A stretch of DNA of 39,753 nt from Bacillota bacterium (GCA_021769035.1 JAETTP010000019.1:1-39753), one strand, 5' to 3'. Shown: positions 19,945 to 30,435, counted from the stretch's first letter. Made by a program: numbers and translations. Notes: generated by a model not told the origin, from the letters alone.

Positions 19945-19977
19945 AATACAATACCCTAAAAGGTATTGTATTTTTTC
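19945..19977 (-). terminator. Terminator of tRNA-Pro
   Basis: AAATACAATACC CTAAAA GGTATTGTATTTTTT. Confidence 0.8.
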
Positions 19978-19983
19978 AGCTAT

Positions 19984-20060
19984 TGGTCGGGATGACAGGA
20001 TTCGAACCTGCGGCCCTCTGGTCCCAAACCAGATGCGCTACCAAACTGCGCTACATCCCG
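19984..20060 (-). tRNA. tRNA-Pro(TGG), CCA encoded
   Basis: CGGGATGTAGCGCAGTTTGGTAGCGCATCTGGTTTGGGACCAGAGGGCCGCAGGTTCGAATCCTGTCATCCCGACCA. Confidence 0.97.
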
Positions 20061-20221
20061 GCAAGCTCAATTTAATATTATAGGCAAAAAAATGCGGTTT
20101 GTCAATCTGCTACGGTAGATTTTTTCAAATTTTTTTGCGCCAGCATATTGTTTAATGTCAGTTTATGCTATATAATAAATACATTACCTATTGAATTGTA
20201 TAAAAGCAGGAGTTGAAGCAA

Positions 20222-21406
20222 ATGAATATGCAAAAATATCTTAAACCACAGGTGGCGGCGATTCAGCCGTCGGTTATCCGTAAGTTTTTTGATTTGGCCG
20301 CCAAAATGGAGGGCGTGGTTTCGCTGGGCATTGGCGAGCCTGATTTTAGCACGCCGCTGGCCTTTTGCGAGGCGGGCTGGCGGAGTATGCAGCAAGGCAA
20401 AACCGGCTACAGTCCCAACCCCGGCCTGTTGGAGCTGCGCCAGGCTATCAGCGCCTACTTGCAGCGGTTGCTGGGCCTCACCTATCGGCCGGAGGACCAA
20501 ATCGTGGTGACGGTGGGCGGTTCCGAGGCTATTGACGCCACCTGCCGGGCTCTGCTTTGCCCAGGCGACGAGGTACTGATTCCGGAGCCCACCTTTGTAT
20601 CTTATGCGCCGTGTGTGGAACTTTGTGGCGCGACGGCGGTGCCTGTGCCCACCGATGCTGCGGACGGCTTCAAGCTGACCCCGCAGCAGTTGGAAGCGGC
20701 TATAACGCCCAAAACCAAGGCGGTGGTGCTCAATTTTCCTAGCAATCCCACCGGCGTGGTGATGAGCCAGGCCGAGCTGGACGCGCTGGCCGAGGTGCTG
20801 CTGCGCCACGACGTGCTGGCGATTTCCGACGAAATATACGCAGAACTGATTTATGACGGCCTCAGCCACGCCTCCATTGCCAAAGCGCCTGGTATGCAGG
20901 ATATGACTATCCTAATCAGCGGCTGCTCCAAATCGCTGGCGATGACCGGCTGGCGCATTGGCTATGTTTGCGCTCACCCAGATATTTTGAGCGGCATCTA
21001 CAAAATTCATCAATTCTCTCTGTCCTGCGCCAGCACCACGGGGCAGTATGTGGCGATTGAGGGTTTGCAAAACGGCCAGGCGGAAACTCGCCGTATGGTG
21101 GCGGAATACGACCGGCGGCGGCAGTTTATCGTGCGGCGGTTTGCGGAAATCGGCCTGCCGCTGTGCAAGCCGCAGGGCGCTTTTTATGCTTTCCCCAGCA
21201 TTGCGGGCACCGGCCTTTCCTCCACCCAGTTCTGCGAGCAGCTGTTGCAGGAGGAAAAGGTGGCCTGCGTGCCGGGCAATGCCTTTGGGGCCAGCGGCGA
21301 GGGCTTCATTCGCTGCTCCTACGCCACTTCAATGGAGAACATCGCCAAGGCCTGCGAGGGCATTGAACGCTTTGTAAATCGACACGCCGGGAGGTGCGGG
21401 GAATGA
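20222..21406 (+). CDS. PLP-dependent class I/II aminotransferase
   Basis: GEPDFSTP, FPSNPTGVV, SDEIYAELIY, SGCSKSLAMTGWRIGY. Confidence 0.92.
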   Translation: MNMQKYLKPQVAAIQPSVIRKFFDLAAKMEGVVSLGIGEPDFSTPLAFCEAGWRSMQQGKTGYSPNPGLLELRQAISAYLQRLLGLTYRPEDQIVVTVGGSEAIDATCRALLCPGDEVLIPEPTFVSYAPCVELCGATAVPVPTDAADGFKLTPQQLEAAITPKTKAVVLNFPSNPTGVVMSQAELDALAEVLLRHDVLAISDEIYAELIYDGLSHASIAKAPGMQDMTILISGCSKSLAMTGWRIGYVCAHPDILSGIYKIHQFSLSCASTTGQYVAIEGLQNGQAETRRMVAEYDRRRQFIVRRFAEIGLPLCKPQGAFYAFPSIAGTGLSSTQFCEQLLQEEKVACVPGNAFGASGEGFIRCSYATSMENIAKACEGIERFVNRHAGRCGE

Positions 21407-22161
21407 TTATTGAAACAGAGGAGGACTTGCTCAAGCTGCAACGGATTGGCCGCATTTGCGCCAATGTGCTGCGGGATATGCGGGCTGCCGCCCGGCCCGG
21501 CGTCACCACCGGGGAGCTGGACGAGCTGGGCGCCCGTTTGCTTAAAGCCTACGGCGCTAATTCCGGCCCGATGGCCGAGGGCTTTCCGGCCTACACCTGT
21601 ATCAGCGTTAATGAGGAGATTGCCCACGGGATTCCCGGCAGCCGGATTTTACAGAGCGGCGATTTGGTGAATATTGATGTTTCGGCGGAGCTGGACGGTT
21701 ATTATGGCGACACCGGGGCCTCGTTTCTGCTGGGCAAAGGGGACAAAATGGCCCAACGCTTGCTGAAAGCCTCCAAGGAGGCGCTGGCCAACGCTATCAC
21801 GGCGGCGGTGGCCGGGCGGCCGATAAATCATATTGGCCGGGCGGTGGAGAACACGGCCCGCCGACACGGGCTGCGGATTATTAAAAACCTGTGCGGCCAC
21901 GGTGTGGGCCACACCCTGCACGACGAGCCGGAAACGATTGATAACAATTACGAGCCGCAAAACCGCCAGCGGCTGGAAAAGGGCATGGTGATTGCCATTG
22001 AACCTTTCATCAGCGAAGCGGAAATGGTGGTGATCCAAAGCAAGCGCGACGGCTGGACGCTTTACACTCCGCACCGCACGCGGGCGGCCCAGTTTGAGCA
22101 CACGCTGGTGGTGACGGATAAGCGGCCGCTGATTTTGACGACGCCCGGCCCGGATATTTAA
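21403..22161 (+). CDS. map: Methionine aminopeptidase type I
   Basis: EEIAHGIPGSR, VNIDVSAELDGYYGDTGAS, CGHGVGHTLHDEP, AIEPF. Confidence 0.95.
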   Translation: MIIETEEDLLKLQRIGRICANVLRDMRAAARPGVTTGELDELGARLLKAYGANSGPMAEGFPAYTCISVNEEIAHGIPGSRILQSGDLVNIDVSAELDGYYGDTGASFLLGKGDKMAQRLLKASKEALANAITAAVAGRPINHIGRAVENTARRHGLRIIKNLCGHGVGHTLHDEPETIDNNYEPQNRQRLEKGMVIAIEPFISEAEMVVIQSKRDGWTLYTPHRTRAAQFEHTLVVTDKRPLILTTPGPDI

Positions 22162-22229
22162 GCCGGTTTCTACATATTGTAATATAGCAGAGTGTAAGTA
22201 GCGCAAACGATGAGGAGGTTTTGGTTTTT

Positions 22230-22733
22230 ATGAGCTTTAAGCAAGTTAAAATTGAGGATTTGCAGTTGAACCCCTGGCATGCTATCGGCCAGGATTGGAT
22301 GTTGGTGACGGCGGGCGACGAGCAAAAGGCCAACACGATGACGGCCAGCTGGGGCGGCCTGGGCGTGCTTTGGCACGAGAACGTGGCCTTTGTGTTCCTG
22401 CGGCCGCAACGATACACCAAGGAGTTTGTCGACGCGCAGCCCCGCTTTTCCCTTTCCTTTTTTGAGGGCCACAAAAAGGAGCTGAGCCTGCTGGGCTCCG
22501 TTTCCGGGCGGGAGCGGGATAAGATTGCGGAGGCCGGTCTGCACCTGACCTTTTTAGACGGCGTGCCCACCTTTGAGGAGGCCCGGCTGGTGTTGCTGGT
22601 GCAAAAGCTTTACGCCGACGAGCTGCGTCCGCAGGGTTTTATCCTGCCGGAGCTGGACGGCAAAAATTACGCCCAAAAGGATTATCACACAATGTATGTG
22701 GCTAAAATCGAAAAGGTTTACACGGCGGATTAG
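22230..22733 (+). CDS. Flavin reductase-like (FMN-binding split barrel) protein
   Basis: NPWHAIGQDWMLVTAGDEQKANTMTASWGGLGVLW. Confidence 0.85.
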   Translation: MSFKQVKIEDLQLNPWHAIGQDWMLVTAGDEQKANTMTASWGGLGVLWHENVAFVFLRPQRYTKEFVDAQPRFSLSFFEGHKKELSLLGSVSGRERDKIAEAGLHLTFLDGVPTFEEARLVLLVQKLYADELRPQGFILPELDGKNYAQKDYHTMYVAKIEKVYTAD

Positions 22734-22745
22734 AGCCGGACAATA

Positions 22746-22783
22746 GCAAAGGCATAGCCGGGGGAGGATGGCTATGCCTTTGC
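22746..22783. terminator. Convergent terminator
   Basis: GCAAAGGCATAGCC / GGCTATGCCTTTGC, 14-bp stem. Confidence 0.85.
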
Positions 22784-22804
22784 CTTAAAAGCTAAAAAAT
22801 GAAT

Positions 22805-23602
22805 TTAGGGCCGAAAACGTTGGCGCGCCCGGCGGGCCAACTCTTGCTCTAACTCCCGCTGCTGCTGCATCAGCTGGCGGTGCGCCAGCTGGCGCTGGCG
22901 GCGTTGCTCTTGCGCCTGGCGTTTTTGCTTGATTGATTTGTTAATCAAATAAGGCACCAAGGAGAGCACAAAACCGCAGGCGGCCGCTGCCAGGGTGAGC
23001 AAAATTTTCAGCAGGAGCATTTTGAGCTTAATCTCCTGCCAGGAAAACAGCTGTAGGGAAACCAACAGGCTGAGGCCTAAAAACACGCCGCAGATAATCA
23101 GGCTGGGCTTCAGACTGCGCCGCTTAACCACGGCCGCCGCCCAAAAGCTGCCCGCAAAAACAGCCAGGCAGTACATAAAAGTGCTGGCTTGCACGTTGGT
23201 GTCGCCGGGGAGCGTGCGGGAATAGCAGTAAAAACCCCACAGGCCGGTTTCCGCCAGCAGCACAATGGCCGCAAAAATCAGGCCGGAGATGGTGGCGGAG
23301 ATGACCTTTGGCTGTTTGGCCTTGCCAGAGCTTTTGCCGGCCCTCGCCGTGCCTGACCGAGTTTTGGGCCGGGTTGGCCCAGGCGCGTCAGGTTGGTTTT
23401 GGGGCCGGTTCGGCTCGGTTGGCTGGGTTTGCCGCTTGCCGCCGATTTTGGGCAACTGAAAGCGCCGCCGGGGGCGGTTTGAGCTTGACCGCGGCCCGTT
23501 GGGGCGTTGCCGCCGGCCGGTGGGCATTTCCCCGCCATTAGTCAGCCATTGGTCAACTTCCTGGGTTGTTTTAAAATTTTTTGGGGCATTATTCATAGGC
23601 AA
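22805..23602 (-). CDS. Hypothetical membrane protein with basic/Pro-rich N-terminus and Gln/Arg-rich C-terminal coiled coil
   Basis: 265 aa, about four hydrophobic segments in the centre. Confidence 0.65.
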   Translation of the reverse strand: MPMNNAPKNFKTTQEVDQWLTNGGEMPTGRRQRPNGPRSSSNRPRRRFQLPKIGGKRQTQPTEPNRPQNQPDAPGPTRPKTRSGTARAGKSSGKAKQPKVISATISGLIFAAIVLLAETGLWGFYCYSRTLPGDTNVQASTFMYCLAVFAGSFWAAAVVKRRSLKPSLIICGVFLGLSLLVSLQLFSWQEIKLKMLLLKILLTLAAAACGFVLSLVPYLINKSIKQKRQAQEQRRQRQLAHRQLMQQQRELEQELARRARQRFRP

Positions 23603-23759
23603 AATCCGTTTCTTTAGCTTATAACCTTTTTTTATTCTATTTTAATAGCCGTTTTTCCTGCCAATCAGACAAATATTGGCGGGAAGTTGCCCGGAGTTTT
23701 TCTGTTGAACACTATGGTTTGGATTATGTTGTGGACAAGTTTGGAGGTAGATTAAGACT

Positions 23760-24965
23760 ATGAGCAATACGTTGGTTTTGTTGGAGCCTTTGCTGAAAGA
23801 TGAGGTTTTGCTGGCTCTGCACTTTTGGGAGCAGGAGGCGCGGGTTAGCCTGCTTTTGGCCCCAAGGCTGGCTGATGTGACGCTGCGGCCGGGGGAAAAT
23901 GCGGCGGCGGTTTATCTGCTGCCTAAAATTTTGGCCTGCGACGGCTTTTTTAGCCGGCGGGCTGCGGCCGGCCGGCTAACGGAGCCGCTTTTGCAGGCGA
24001 TGGCGGCGGAAATTCAGCTGCTGCAAAACTGGGTTTCGGCTTACCAAACGCCGGAATGGATGTACTCCCCGGCGGAGTTGGGGCCGGACTCGGCTGAGCA
24101 GGCCCCGGAGCTGGCGGAGTTTGCGGATTGGCTGAACCGGCCGGCGGCGGAGCTGGCGGTGGCCTGGGGGGAATTTCACCGCCGAAAGGGCTTTGGCCCG
24201 CTGGCCCTGCACCGGGTTTGGCGCTGGGAGGGCCGCCTGCTGCCGGTCACTCAGTACGACTCGATTTGCCTGGACGATTTGGTGGGTTACCAAAGCCAAA
24301 AGGACGAGGTGCTGGCCAACCTGCGCCTGTTTGCGCGGGAGGGCCGGGGCAACAATATGCTGCTTTACGGCGCGCGGGGCACAGGCAAATCCTCCTTGGT
24401 GAAAGCGGCGGCCAACGCCCTGGCGGCGGAGGGCCTCTGCCTGGTGGAACTGCCTTTGGAGCAGATGACCAGCCTGCCACAGCTGTTGGCCCTGTTGCAG
24501 CCGCAGCCTCGGCGTTATTTGCTGTTTGTGGACGACCTCTCCTTTGAGAGGGCCGACCAAACTTACAAGATTACCAAGGCGGTGTTGGAGGGCAGCGTCA
24601 CCACGCTGGGGGGCAACGTGCTGATTTGCGCCACCTCCAACCGGCGGCATTTGATTGTGGAAAATTGGCAGGACAGGGAGGGAACCGAGCACCTGGGCGG
24701 CGAGGTGCGGGCCAGCGACAGCATGAGCGAGAAGCTCTCTCTGGCTGACCGCTTTGGCCTGACGGTGCTGTTCAGCGTGCCCCGGCAGGAGGAATATTTG
24801 CAAATTGTGCAGGCCTTGGCCCAAGCCGACGGCGTGAGCCTGCCGGAGGCGGAACTGCGCCGCCGGGCCCTGCAATGGGCGATGTGGCAGAAGCATAACG
24901 GGCAATCCGGCCGCACGGCCCGCCAGTTTGTAAACAGCCTTTCCGCGCCGGAGGTGCCGCGATGA
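23760..24965 (+). CDS. DUF815-type ATP-binding protein
   Basis: DSICLDDLVGYQSQKDEVLANLRLF...MLLYGARGTGKSSLVKA. Confidence 0.9.
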   Translation: MSNTLVLLEPLLKDEVLLALHFWEQEARVSLLLAPRLADVTLRPGENAAAVYLLPKILACDGFFSRRAAAGRLTEPLLQAMAAEIQLLQNWVSAYQTPEWMYSPAELGPDSAEQAPELAEFADWLNRPAAELAVAWGEFHRRKGFGPLALHRVWRWEGRLLPVTQYDSICLDDLVGYQSQKDEVLANLRLFAREGRGNNMLLYGARGTGKSSLVKAAANALAAEGLCLVELPLEQMTSLPQLLALLQPQPRRYLLFVDDLSFERADQTYKITKAVLEGSVTTLGGNVLICATSNRRHLIVENWQDREGTEHLGGEVRASDSMSEKLSLADRFGLTVLFSVPRQEEYLQIVQALAQADGVSLPEAELRRRALQWAMWQKHNGQSGRTARQFVNSLSAPEVPR

Positions 24966-25258
24966 TGAATTTAAATTGGGACGCCCTGCTGCTGGGCGCG
25001 GCCAGCTTTTTGATTATCGGCCTGTTTCATCCGCTGGTTATCAAGGGAGAATATTATTTTGGCAAGGGTATTTGGCCCTGGTTTTTGGCGGCCGGCTTGG
25101 CTTTTTTGCTGGCGGCGGCGGTTTGCCCCTGGCCTTTTGCCGCGGTGCTGCTGGCGCTGGTGGCCTTTTCCTGCTTTTGGAGCATTAAGGAGCTTTTTGA
25201 GCAGGAGCAGCGCGTGAAGCGCGGCTGGTTTCCGGCCAACCCCAAACGCCGCCTCTAA
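24962..25258 (+). CDS. DUF4491-like membrane protein
   Basis: FLIIGLFHPLVIKGEYYFGKGIWPWFLAAGL. Confidence 0.8.
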   Translation: MMNLNWDALLLGAASFLIIGLFHPLVIKGEYYFGKGIWPWFLAAGLAFLLAAAVCPWPFAAVLLALVAFSCFWSIKELFEQEQRVKRGWFPANPKRRL

Positions 25259-25276
25259 AGCGGCATAAAATCCTTT

Positions 25277-25316
25277 AAGCTCTCATAAGCATAGTTGATA
25301 GCTTGTGAGAGCTTTT
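25277..25316 (+). terminator. Intrinsic terminator
   Basis: AAGCTCTCA...TGAGAGCTTTT. Confidence 0.7.
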
Positions 25317-25342
25317 GCGGTTTTAAAAGGGGGCTTTGCGGT

Positions 25343-26122
25343 ATGCGGATTTTGTTTATCAGCCGGCGAATGTTGGTTAGTTTGTCCCTGTTTGGGGTGG
25401 TGGCCTGCCTGGTGGGCGTGTTGAAGCTGTTGGGCGGCAGCCCCACGGTGACGGCCTGGGTGAGCGCCGGGCTGGAGGTTGGGCAGGCGCCGCTGTTTTT
25501 GGCCGGCAACCCGCAGCACCAGGCGGTCAGCCTGCTGGTGCAGCTGGGCGAGGAATGTGACGAGCAACAGTTGGGCCAAATGCTGCATATTTTGGCGGAC
25601 AATTCGGCTAAGGCCACCTTTTTTGTGCCGGGCCGGCTGGCGGAGCAGCAGCCGGAGCTGCTTAAATCCATTTTGGCGGGCGGGCACCAGCTGGGCTGCT
25701 GCGGCTGGGACGAAACCAGCCCGGCGGAGCTTTCGTTGGCGGAAAATCGGGCGGCCTTGGAGCGGGCCTGCGCCCAGATTGAGCAGGCCGGCGGCGTGCG
25801 GCCGGCGGTTTATCTGCCGCCTTTTGGGGTGACGGAGGCGGATATTCGGCGGGCGGCGGCGGAGGCCGGCCTGGTTTTTGTGCTGGGCGGGGTGGACTCC
25901 GGTGATTGGCAGGCGGCCGCGCCGGAGGAAATCATCGCCGCCGTGCTGGCCGAGGCGGAGGCTGGCAGCTTCGTCAGCCTGCACCTGGCGGAAAACACTC
26001 TGACCGCGCTGGATACGCTGCTTTGCGAGTTAGCCGCGCAGGATTTGAACTTTTGCACGGTTTCCGAAAATCTGCTGGGCGTGGAAGCCGAACCGGAAGA
26101 GGCGGAGGCGCAGGCTAAATGA
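25343..26122 (+). CDS. YlxY-like polysaccharide deacetylase (NodB) homologue, apparently lacking catalytic residues
   Basis: SAKATFFVPGRLAEQQPELLKSILAGGHQLGCCGW...YLPPFGV; located upstream of dac and M16 peptidase. Confidence 0.8.
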   Translation: MRILFISRRMLVSLSLFGVVACLVGVLKLLGGSPTVTAWVSAGLEVGQAPLFLAGNPQHQAVSLLVQLGEECDEQQLGQMLHILADNSAKATFFVPGRLAEQQPELLKSILAGGHQLGCCGWDETSPAELSLAENRAALERACAQIEQAGGVRPAVYLPPFGVTEADIRRAAAEAGLVFVLGGVDSGDWQAAAPEEIIAAVLAEAEAGSFVSLHLAENTLTALDTLLCELAAQDLNFCTVSENLLGVEAEPEEAEAQAK

Positions 26123-27300
26123 ACATATTTAATCTGAAGAGGCGGCTGTGGCTGGCGTTGTGCCTATGCTTGTTTTTATGTGGCAGACCGTCCCCTGCTT
26201 GGGCGGAGCCCAGCGTTTCCGCCCAGGGCGCTTTGCTGTTGGACGCGCAGACCGGTCAGGTGCTTTGGCAGCATAACGGCGAGGCTCCTTTGCCGCCGGC
26301 CAGTACTACCAAAATTTTGACGGCTCTGTTGTGCCTGGATTTGGCCCCTTTGGAGCGGGAATGTGAGGTTTCGCCGCAGGCCGCGGCGGTGGGCGAGAGC
26401 AGCGCCGGCCTGCTGGCGGGCGAACGCTTTGCCCTGGGCGAGCTTTTGGACGCCGTCCTGCTGAAATCCGCCAACGACGCTTGTTTTGCTATCGCCGAGG
26501 GCGCCGTGGGCAGCGAGCCTTATTTTGTGCGTCTGATGAATGTTAAGGCGCAGGCCTTGGGCGCGACGGCGGCCAGCCTGCAAAATACCAACGGATTGCC
26601 GGACGACGCGCATTTGCTGAGCTGCCGGGATTTGGCCCTGTTGACGCGGGAGGCTATGCGCCGGCCGGAATTTGCCGGCCGGGTGAGCAGCCGGCAGGCC
26701 ACAATGGAGGGCGGCAGCTACAACCGCAGCCTGAAGAACACCAACCGCCTGCTGACGATGGACGAACACGTGACCGGGGTGAAAACCGGCACCACCAAGG
26801 CGGCCGGGGCTTGTCTGGTGAGCTCTATGGAGCGGGACGGCCGCAGCGTAATTGCCGTGGTGCTGCACAGCGGCGACCGCTATCGGGAAAGCCTGGAGCT
26901 GCTTAATTACGGCATAGACGGCTTTTGTAACGTACGGCTGGCGGCGGCCGGCCAGCCTTTGGCATACTGGCCAACCGAGGGGGAAAATGAGGAGAGAAGC
27001 GGTGTTTGGCTACGGGCGGCGGCGGATTTGTGGCTGACTTTGCCTAAGGAGGAGACCGCGGCCGGGGCGGCCGGCCTGCGGGCGGAATATCACTTTAAGC
27101 AGCTGCCGCCGGGCTCCAGCGTGGCGGCGGGCGATTGTTTGGGCACGCTGGATTTCTGCTCTCCAGCGGGCGAGGTGCTGGGCCGGGTTAATCTGCTGAG
27201 CGAGGCGGCGGTGCAACTGCCTGGCGGCTCCGGACTGGGTCAGGCTTTGGGCCGGCTGGGGCAGGAATGGCGGCATATTTTGCAAATCCTGTTTGAATAG
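26119..27300 (+). CDS. D-alanyl-D-alanine carboxypeptidase (DacF/DacB type)
   Basis: PASTTKILTALL (SxxK), SAN, VKTGTTKAAG. Confidence 0.94.
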   Translation: MNIFNLKRRLWLALCLCLFLCGRPSPAWAEPSVSAQGALLLDAQTGQVLWQHNGEAPLPPASTTKILTALLCLDLAPLERECEVSPQAAAVGESSAGLLAGERFALGELLDAVLLKSANDACFAIAEGAVGSEPYFVRLMNVKAQALGATAASLQNTNGLPDDAHLLSCRDLALLTREAMRRPEFAGRVSSRQATMEGGSYNRSLKNTNRLLTMDEHVTGVKTGTTKAAGACLVSSMERDGRSVIAVVLHSGDRYRESLELLNYGIDGFCNVRLAAAGQPLAYWPTEGENEERSGVWLRAAADLWLTLPKEETAAGAAGLRAEYHFKQLPPGSSVAAGDCLGTLDFCSPAGEVLGRVNLLSEAAVQLPGGSGLGQALGRLGQEWRHILQILFE

Positions 27301-27365
27301 AGGATTTTGCCGGTTTGGGGCGAATATAAAAAATATTCTAAAATAAAAAATTGGGGAGTATCAAT

Positions 27366-28643
27366 ATGACGATTTATAAAGACACTTTGCCCAACGGCGT
27401 GCGCGTTATCACGCAGGAGCTGCCCGACGTTTATTCCGTGACCACCTCTATTTGGGCGGGCACCGGTTCCGCCTACGAGGCGGCCGACGAGGGCGGCCTT
27501 TCCCATGTGCTGGAGCATATGCTGTTTAAGGGCACCGGCCGGCGCAATTATCAGCAGATTGCTCAGCTGCTGGAGGACGTGGGCGGCCAGATGAACGCTT
27601 TTACCTCGCGGGAATACACCTGCTACTACACCCGTTCGCTTGGCGAGAGCTTTGAGCTGTGCCTGGATTTGCTTTCGGATATGTATTTGGATTCGCAGTT
27701 TCCGGCGGCGGAATGGGCCAAGGAGCAGGGCGTGATTTTGGAGGAAATTAATATGTATGAGGATGAGCCGGACGATTTGGTGGGCGAGCTTTTTAACCGC
27801 ACCCTGTACGCCGGCCACCCCTACGGCCTGCCGGTTATCGGCACCACGGCTTCCGTCAGCGGCTTTGAGCGGCGGCATATCGACGCTTACTGCCGGGCGC
27901 ATTACGCCCCGGCGCATACGGTGCTGGCGGTGGCCGGCAACGTGAAGCGGCAGCAGGTTTTGGAGCTGGCCGCCAAGTATCTGGGGCATAACTGGGCGGA
28001 GGAGGCCGGCCGGCCGCATTGGGACAAGCCGGAGCTGGCTCAGCCGGAATATGCCGCCGGGCGCGTTTTCACCCACAAGGATATTGAACAGGTGCATGTG
28101 ACGCTGGGCGTGCCGGGACTTGCCGGCGACGCGCCGGATTTTTACACCCTGAACATATTGAACGGCATTTTGGGCGGCGGCGTTAGCTCTCGCCTGTTCC
28201 AGGAGGTGCGCGAAAAGCGCGGCCTGACCTACAGCGTTTGTTCCAACGTGGCGCCGCAGGCCTTTGGCGGCTCCTTTTCCGCCTACGCCTCCACCAGCCC
28301 GCAAAAGGCGGCGGAGCTGCTGCGGGTGCTGGGCTGCGAGATGGCTAAGATGGCGGCCTACGGCGTGACGGAGGAGGAACTGACCCGGGCCCAAATGCAG
28401 TTTAAGGCGGGCATGCTGATGTCGCTGGAGAATTCCGCCAACGTGATGCTGCGGCTGGGCCGTTCGGAAATTCTCTATCAGAAAGTACGCAACATCGAGG
28501 AGCTGGTGGCCGAGGTGATGGCGGTGACGCCGCAGGCCGTGCAGCAGATGGCCGAGCGCCTGATTAAGCCGGAGAAGCTGGTGCTTTCTCTGGTGGGGCC
28601 GGAGGAGCCAAATGTGCCGCTGGAGGGTTTGCTGGCATGCTAG
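27366..28643 (+). CDS. M16 family zinc peptidase (MlpA/YmxG-like)
   Basis: [11 protein letters not shown] (HxxEH), [22 protein letters not shown]. Confidence 0.95.
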   Translation: MTIYKDTLPNGVRVITQELPDVYSVTTSIWAGTGSAYEAADEGGLSHVLEHMLFKGTGRRNYQQIAQLLEDVGGQMNAFTSREYTCYYTRSLGESFELCLDLLSDMYLDSQFPAAEWAKEQGVILEEINMYEDEPDDLVGELFNRTLYAGHPYGLPVIGTTASVSGFERRHIDAYCRAHYAPAHTVLAVAGNVKRQQVLELAAKYLGHNWAEEAGRPHWDKPELAQPEYAAGRVFTHKDIEQVHVTLGVPGLAGDAPDFYTLNILNGILGGGVSSRLFQEVREKRGLTYSVCSNVAPQAFGGSFSAYASTSPQKAAELLRVLGCEMAKMAAYGVTEEELTRAQMQFKAGMLMSLENSANVMLRLGRSEILYQKVRNIEELVAEVMAVTPQAVQQMAERLIKPEKLVLSLVGPEEPNVPLEGLLAC

Positions 28644-29095
28644 AGCAGCTGACGGTTAAGGTGAAAACATCCCCGGCTTACGCTGGCCTACCCTTGCCGG
28701 AATATGCCAGCGAGTCGGCGGCCGGCCTGGATTTGCTGGCTTGCCTGCCCGCGGAGGCGGAGCTGGTTTTGCAGCCGGGCCAGCGGGCCTTGGTGCCCAC
28801 CGGCCTGTTTTTGGAGCTGCCGCCGGATTGCGAGGCCCAGGTGCGCCCGCGCAGCGGCCTGGCCCTGCGCCACGGCCTGACCCTGTTGAACTCGCCGGGC
28901 ACTATCGATGCGGATTACCGCGGCGAGGTTTGCGTTATCCTGGTCAATTTGGGGCAGGAGTCTTTTGTGGTGCGGCGCGGTATGCGTATTGCCCAGCTGG
29001 TTTTTGCCCGCTACCTGCGGGCCTGCTGGCAGCCGGCCGTAGAGCTTTCCGCAAGCGAGCGCGGCGCGGGCGGCTTTGGCCATTCCGGCCTTTAG
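28637..29095 (+). CDS. dut: dUTP diphosphatase
   Basis: [58 protein letters not shown]. Confidence 0.95.
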   Translation: MLEQLTVKVKTSPAYAGLPLPEYASESAAGLDLLACLPAEAELVLQPGQRALVPTGLFLELPPDCEAQVRPRSGLALRHGLTLLNSPGTIDADYRGEVCVILVNLGQESFVVRRGMRIAQLVFARYLRACWQPAVELSASERGAGGFGHSGL

Positions 29096-29147
29096 TAGGC
29101 ATATAATAAGGCTTGGCTGCATATCCTGAACCGATGGAGGTGATGGT

Positions 29148-29408
29148 ATGCGTTTAAGTCAGCTTTTGGGCAAACGGATTATTAACATTTACGACGGCGA
29201 GATTATGGGCCTGGTGGGGGATTCCGATTTGGTGGTGAACCCGGAAACCGGGGTTATCGAGGGCATAATTTTGCCCTTTCGCCCGGCGGGCGGCAATGCT
29301 GGCAGCCGGCTGCTGAGGGGTGAGAATAAACATATTTTGAATATCCCCTGGGAGAAGGTCTGCAAAATTGGCAGCGAGGTGATTGTGGTGGATATTGACT
29401 ACAGCTGA
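29148..29408 (+). CDS. YlmC/YmxH family sporulation protein
   Basis: MRLSQLLGKRIINIYDGEIMGLVGDSDLVVNPETGVIEGIILP. Confidence 0.92.
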   Translation: MRLSQLLGKRIINIYDGEIMGLVGDSDLVVNPETGVIEGIILPFRPAGGNAGSRLLRGENKHILNIPWEKVCKIGSEVIVVDIDYS

Positions 29409-29443
29409 GGCCTTGGGGGGAATTATGAGGGAGAGAAGCTTTG

Positions 29444-30250
29444 ATGCAGAAGATTAGTTTTTTGATGAACGGCGCGGCCGGCAAGATGGGACGGGCCTTG
29501 GCTTTGGGCCTGGGCAGCCGGGAGAATATGCGCCTGGCCGCGGCGGTGGACACCAAGCCGGCCGAGGTGGATTACGGCCTGCTTTGCGGCCTGGGGCAGC
29601 TGGGCTTGCAGCAGGAGCTGGATTTGGCGGCGGCTATCCGGCGCGAGCAGCCTGACGTGGTGGTGGATTTCACCAGTCCGGCTGCGGTGATGAAGAATAT
29701 CCGCACCTGCCTGGAGCTGCACACGCCGGCGGTGGTGGGCACCACCGGCTTTACGCAGGCCGATTACAAGCAGGTTAGCAAATGGTGCGCGGAGTTTAAC
29801 ACGCCGGTTTTTATCGCTGCCAACTTTGCCCTGGGGGCGGTGCTGCTGATGCGCTTTGCTCGTGAGGCGGTGAAATATCTGCCGCATGTGGAGGTGATTG
29901 AACGCCACCACGACCAAAAGCTGGACGCGCCCAGCGGCACGGCGGTGACGACCTTGGAAATGCTGGCGGCGGAGCGGCAGCCCCTGGCCCAGGGCAGCAC
30001 GCAGGAGTTTGAACGCCTGCCGGGCAGCCGCGGCGGCGAGCTGGACGGTATGCGCGTGCACAGCGTGCGCCTGCCGGGCTACGTGGCTACGCAGGAGGTG
30101 GTTTTCGGCGCGGAGGGGCAGGTGCTTTGCCTGCGGCACGACGCGCTTTCCCGCGAGGCTTACGTGCCCGGCGTGGCGATGGCGATGGAGAAGATTGTCA
30201 CCGTTAAAGAGGGCGTTTTGATGCAGGGGCTGGAAAGTTTGCTGGACTGA
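29444..30250 (+). CDS. dapB: 4-hydroxy-tetrahydrodipicolinate reductase
   Basis: NGAAGKMGRALA, VVGTTGF, ERHHDQKLDAPSGTA. Confidence 0.95.
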   Translation: MQKISFLMNGAAGKMGRALALGLGSRENMRLAAAVDTKPAEVDYGLLCGLGQLGLQQELDLAAAIRREQPDVVVDFTSPAAVMKNIRTCLELHTPAVVGTTGFTQADYKQVSKWCAEFNTPVFIAANFALGAVLLMRFAREAVKYLPHVEVIERHHDQKLDAPSGTAVTTLEMLAAERQPLAQGSTQEFERLPGSRGGELDGMRVHSVRLPGYVATQEVVFGAEGQVLCLRHDALSREAYVPGVAMAMEKIVTVKEGVLMQGLESLLD

Positions 30251-30273
30251 AAACTGAATATAGATGAAATTAA

Positions 30274-30325
30274 AGTAGCAGGAGCGCCAACTGGCGCTTC
30301 TGCTACTTTGTAGGCTTTTTTTGTT
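30274..30325 (+). terminator. Terminator after dapB
   Basis: AGTAGCAGGAGCGCCAACTGGCGCTTCTGCTACT then GGCTTTTTTT. Confidence 0.8.
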
Positions 30326-30352
30326 GACATTTTTTTACAAATAGGCTAAAAT
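30324..30352 (+). promoter_or_regulatory. Sigma-A promoter of peptide-coding RNA
   Basis: TTGACA (30324-30329), 17 nt, TAAAAT (30347-30352). Confidence 0.8.
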
Positions 30353-30435
30353 ATAAACAGGCTCCCCAAGCGAGGGGGCAGGTGAAGTTAATGATGGCAG
30401 GTGGTTCGTCAATCCTCCAGAAAGGAGGTGAGACT

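Noticed and set aside
19767-20075. 102-aa ORF ending in MTGFEPAALWSQTRCATKLRYIPASSI
   Set aside because: Reads through tRNA-Pro, a common false ORF at tRNA genes.
23976-24905. 309-aa minus-strand ORF
   Set aside because: Antisense to the DUF815 ATPase gene.
27240-28394. 384-aa minus-strand ORF
   Set aside because: Antisense to the clear M16 peptidase; His/Arg/Gln-rich translation typical of GC-rich antisense frames.
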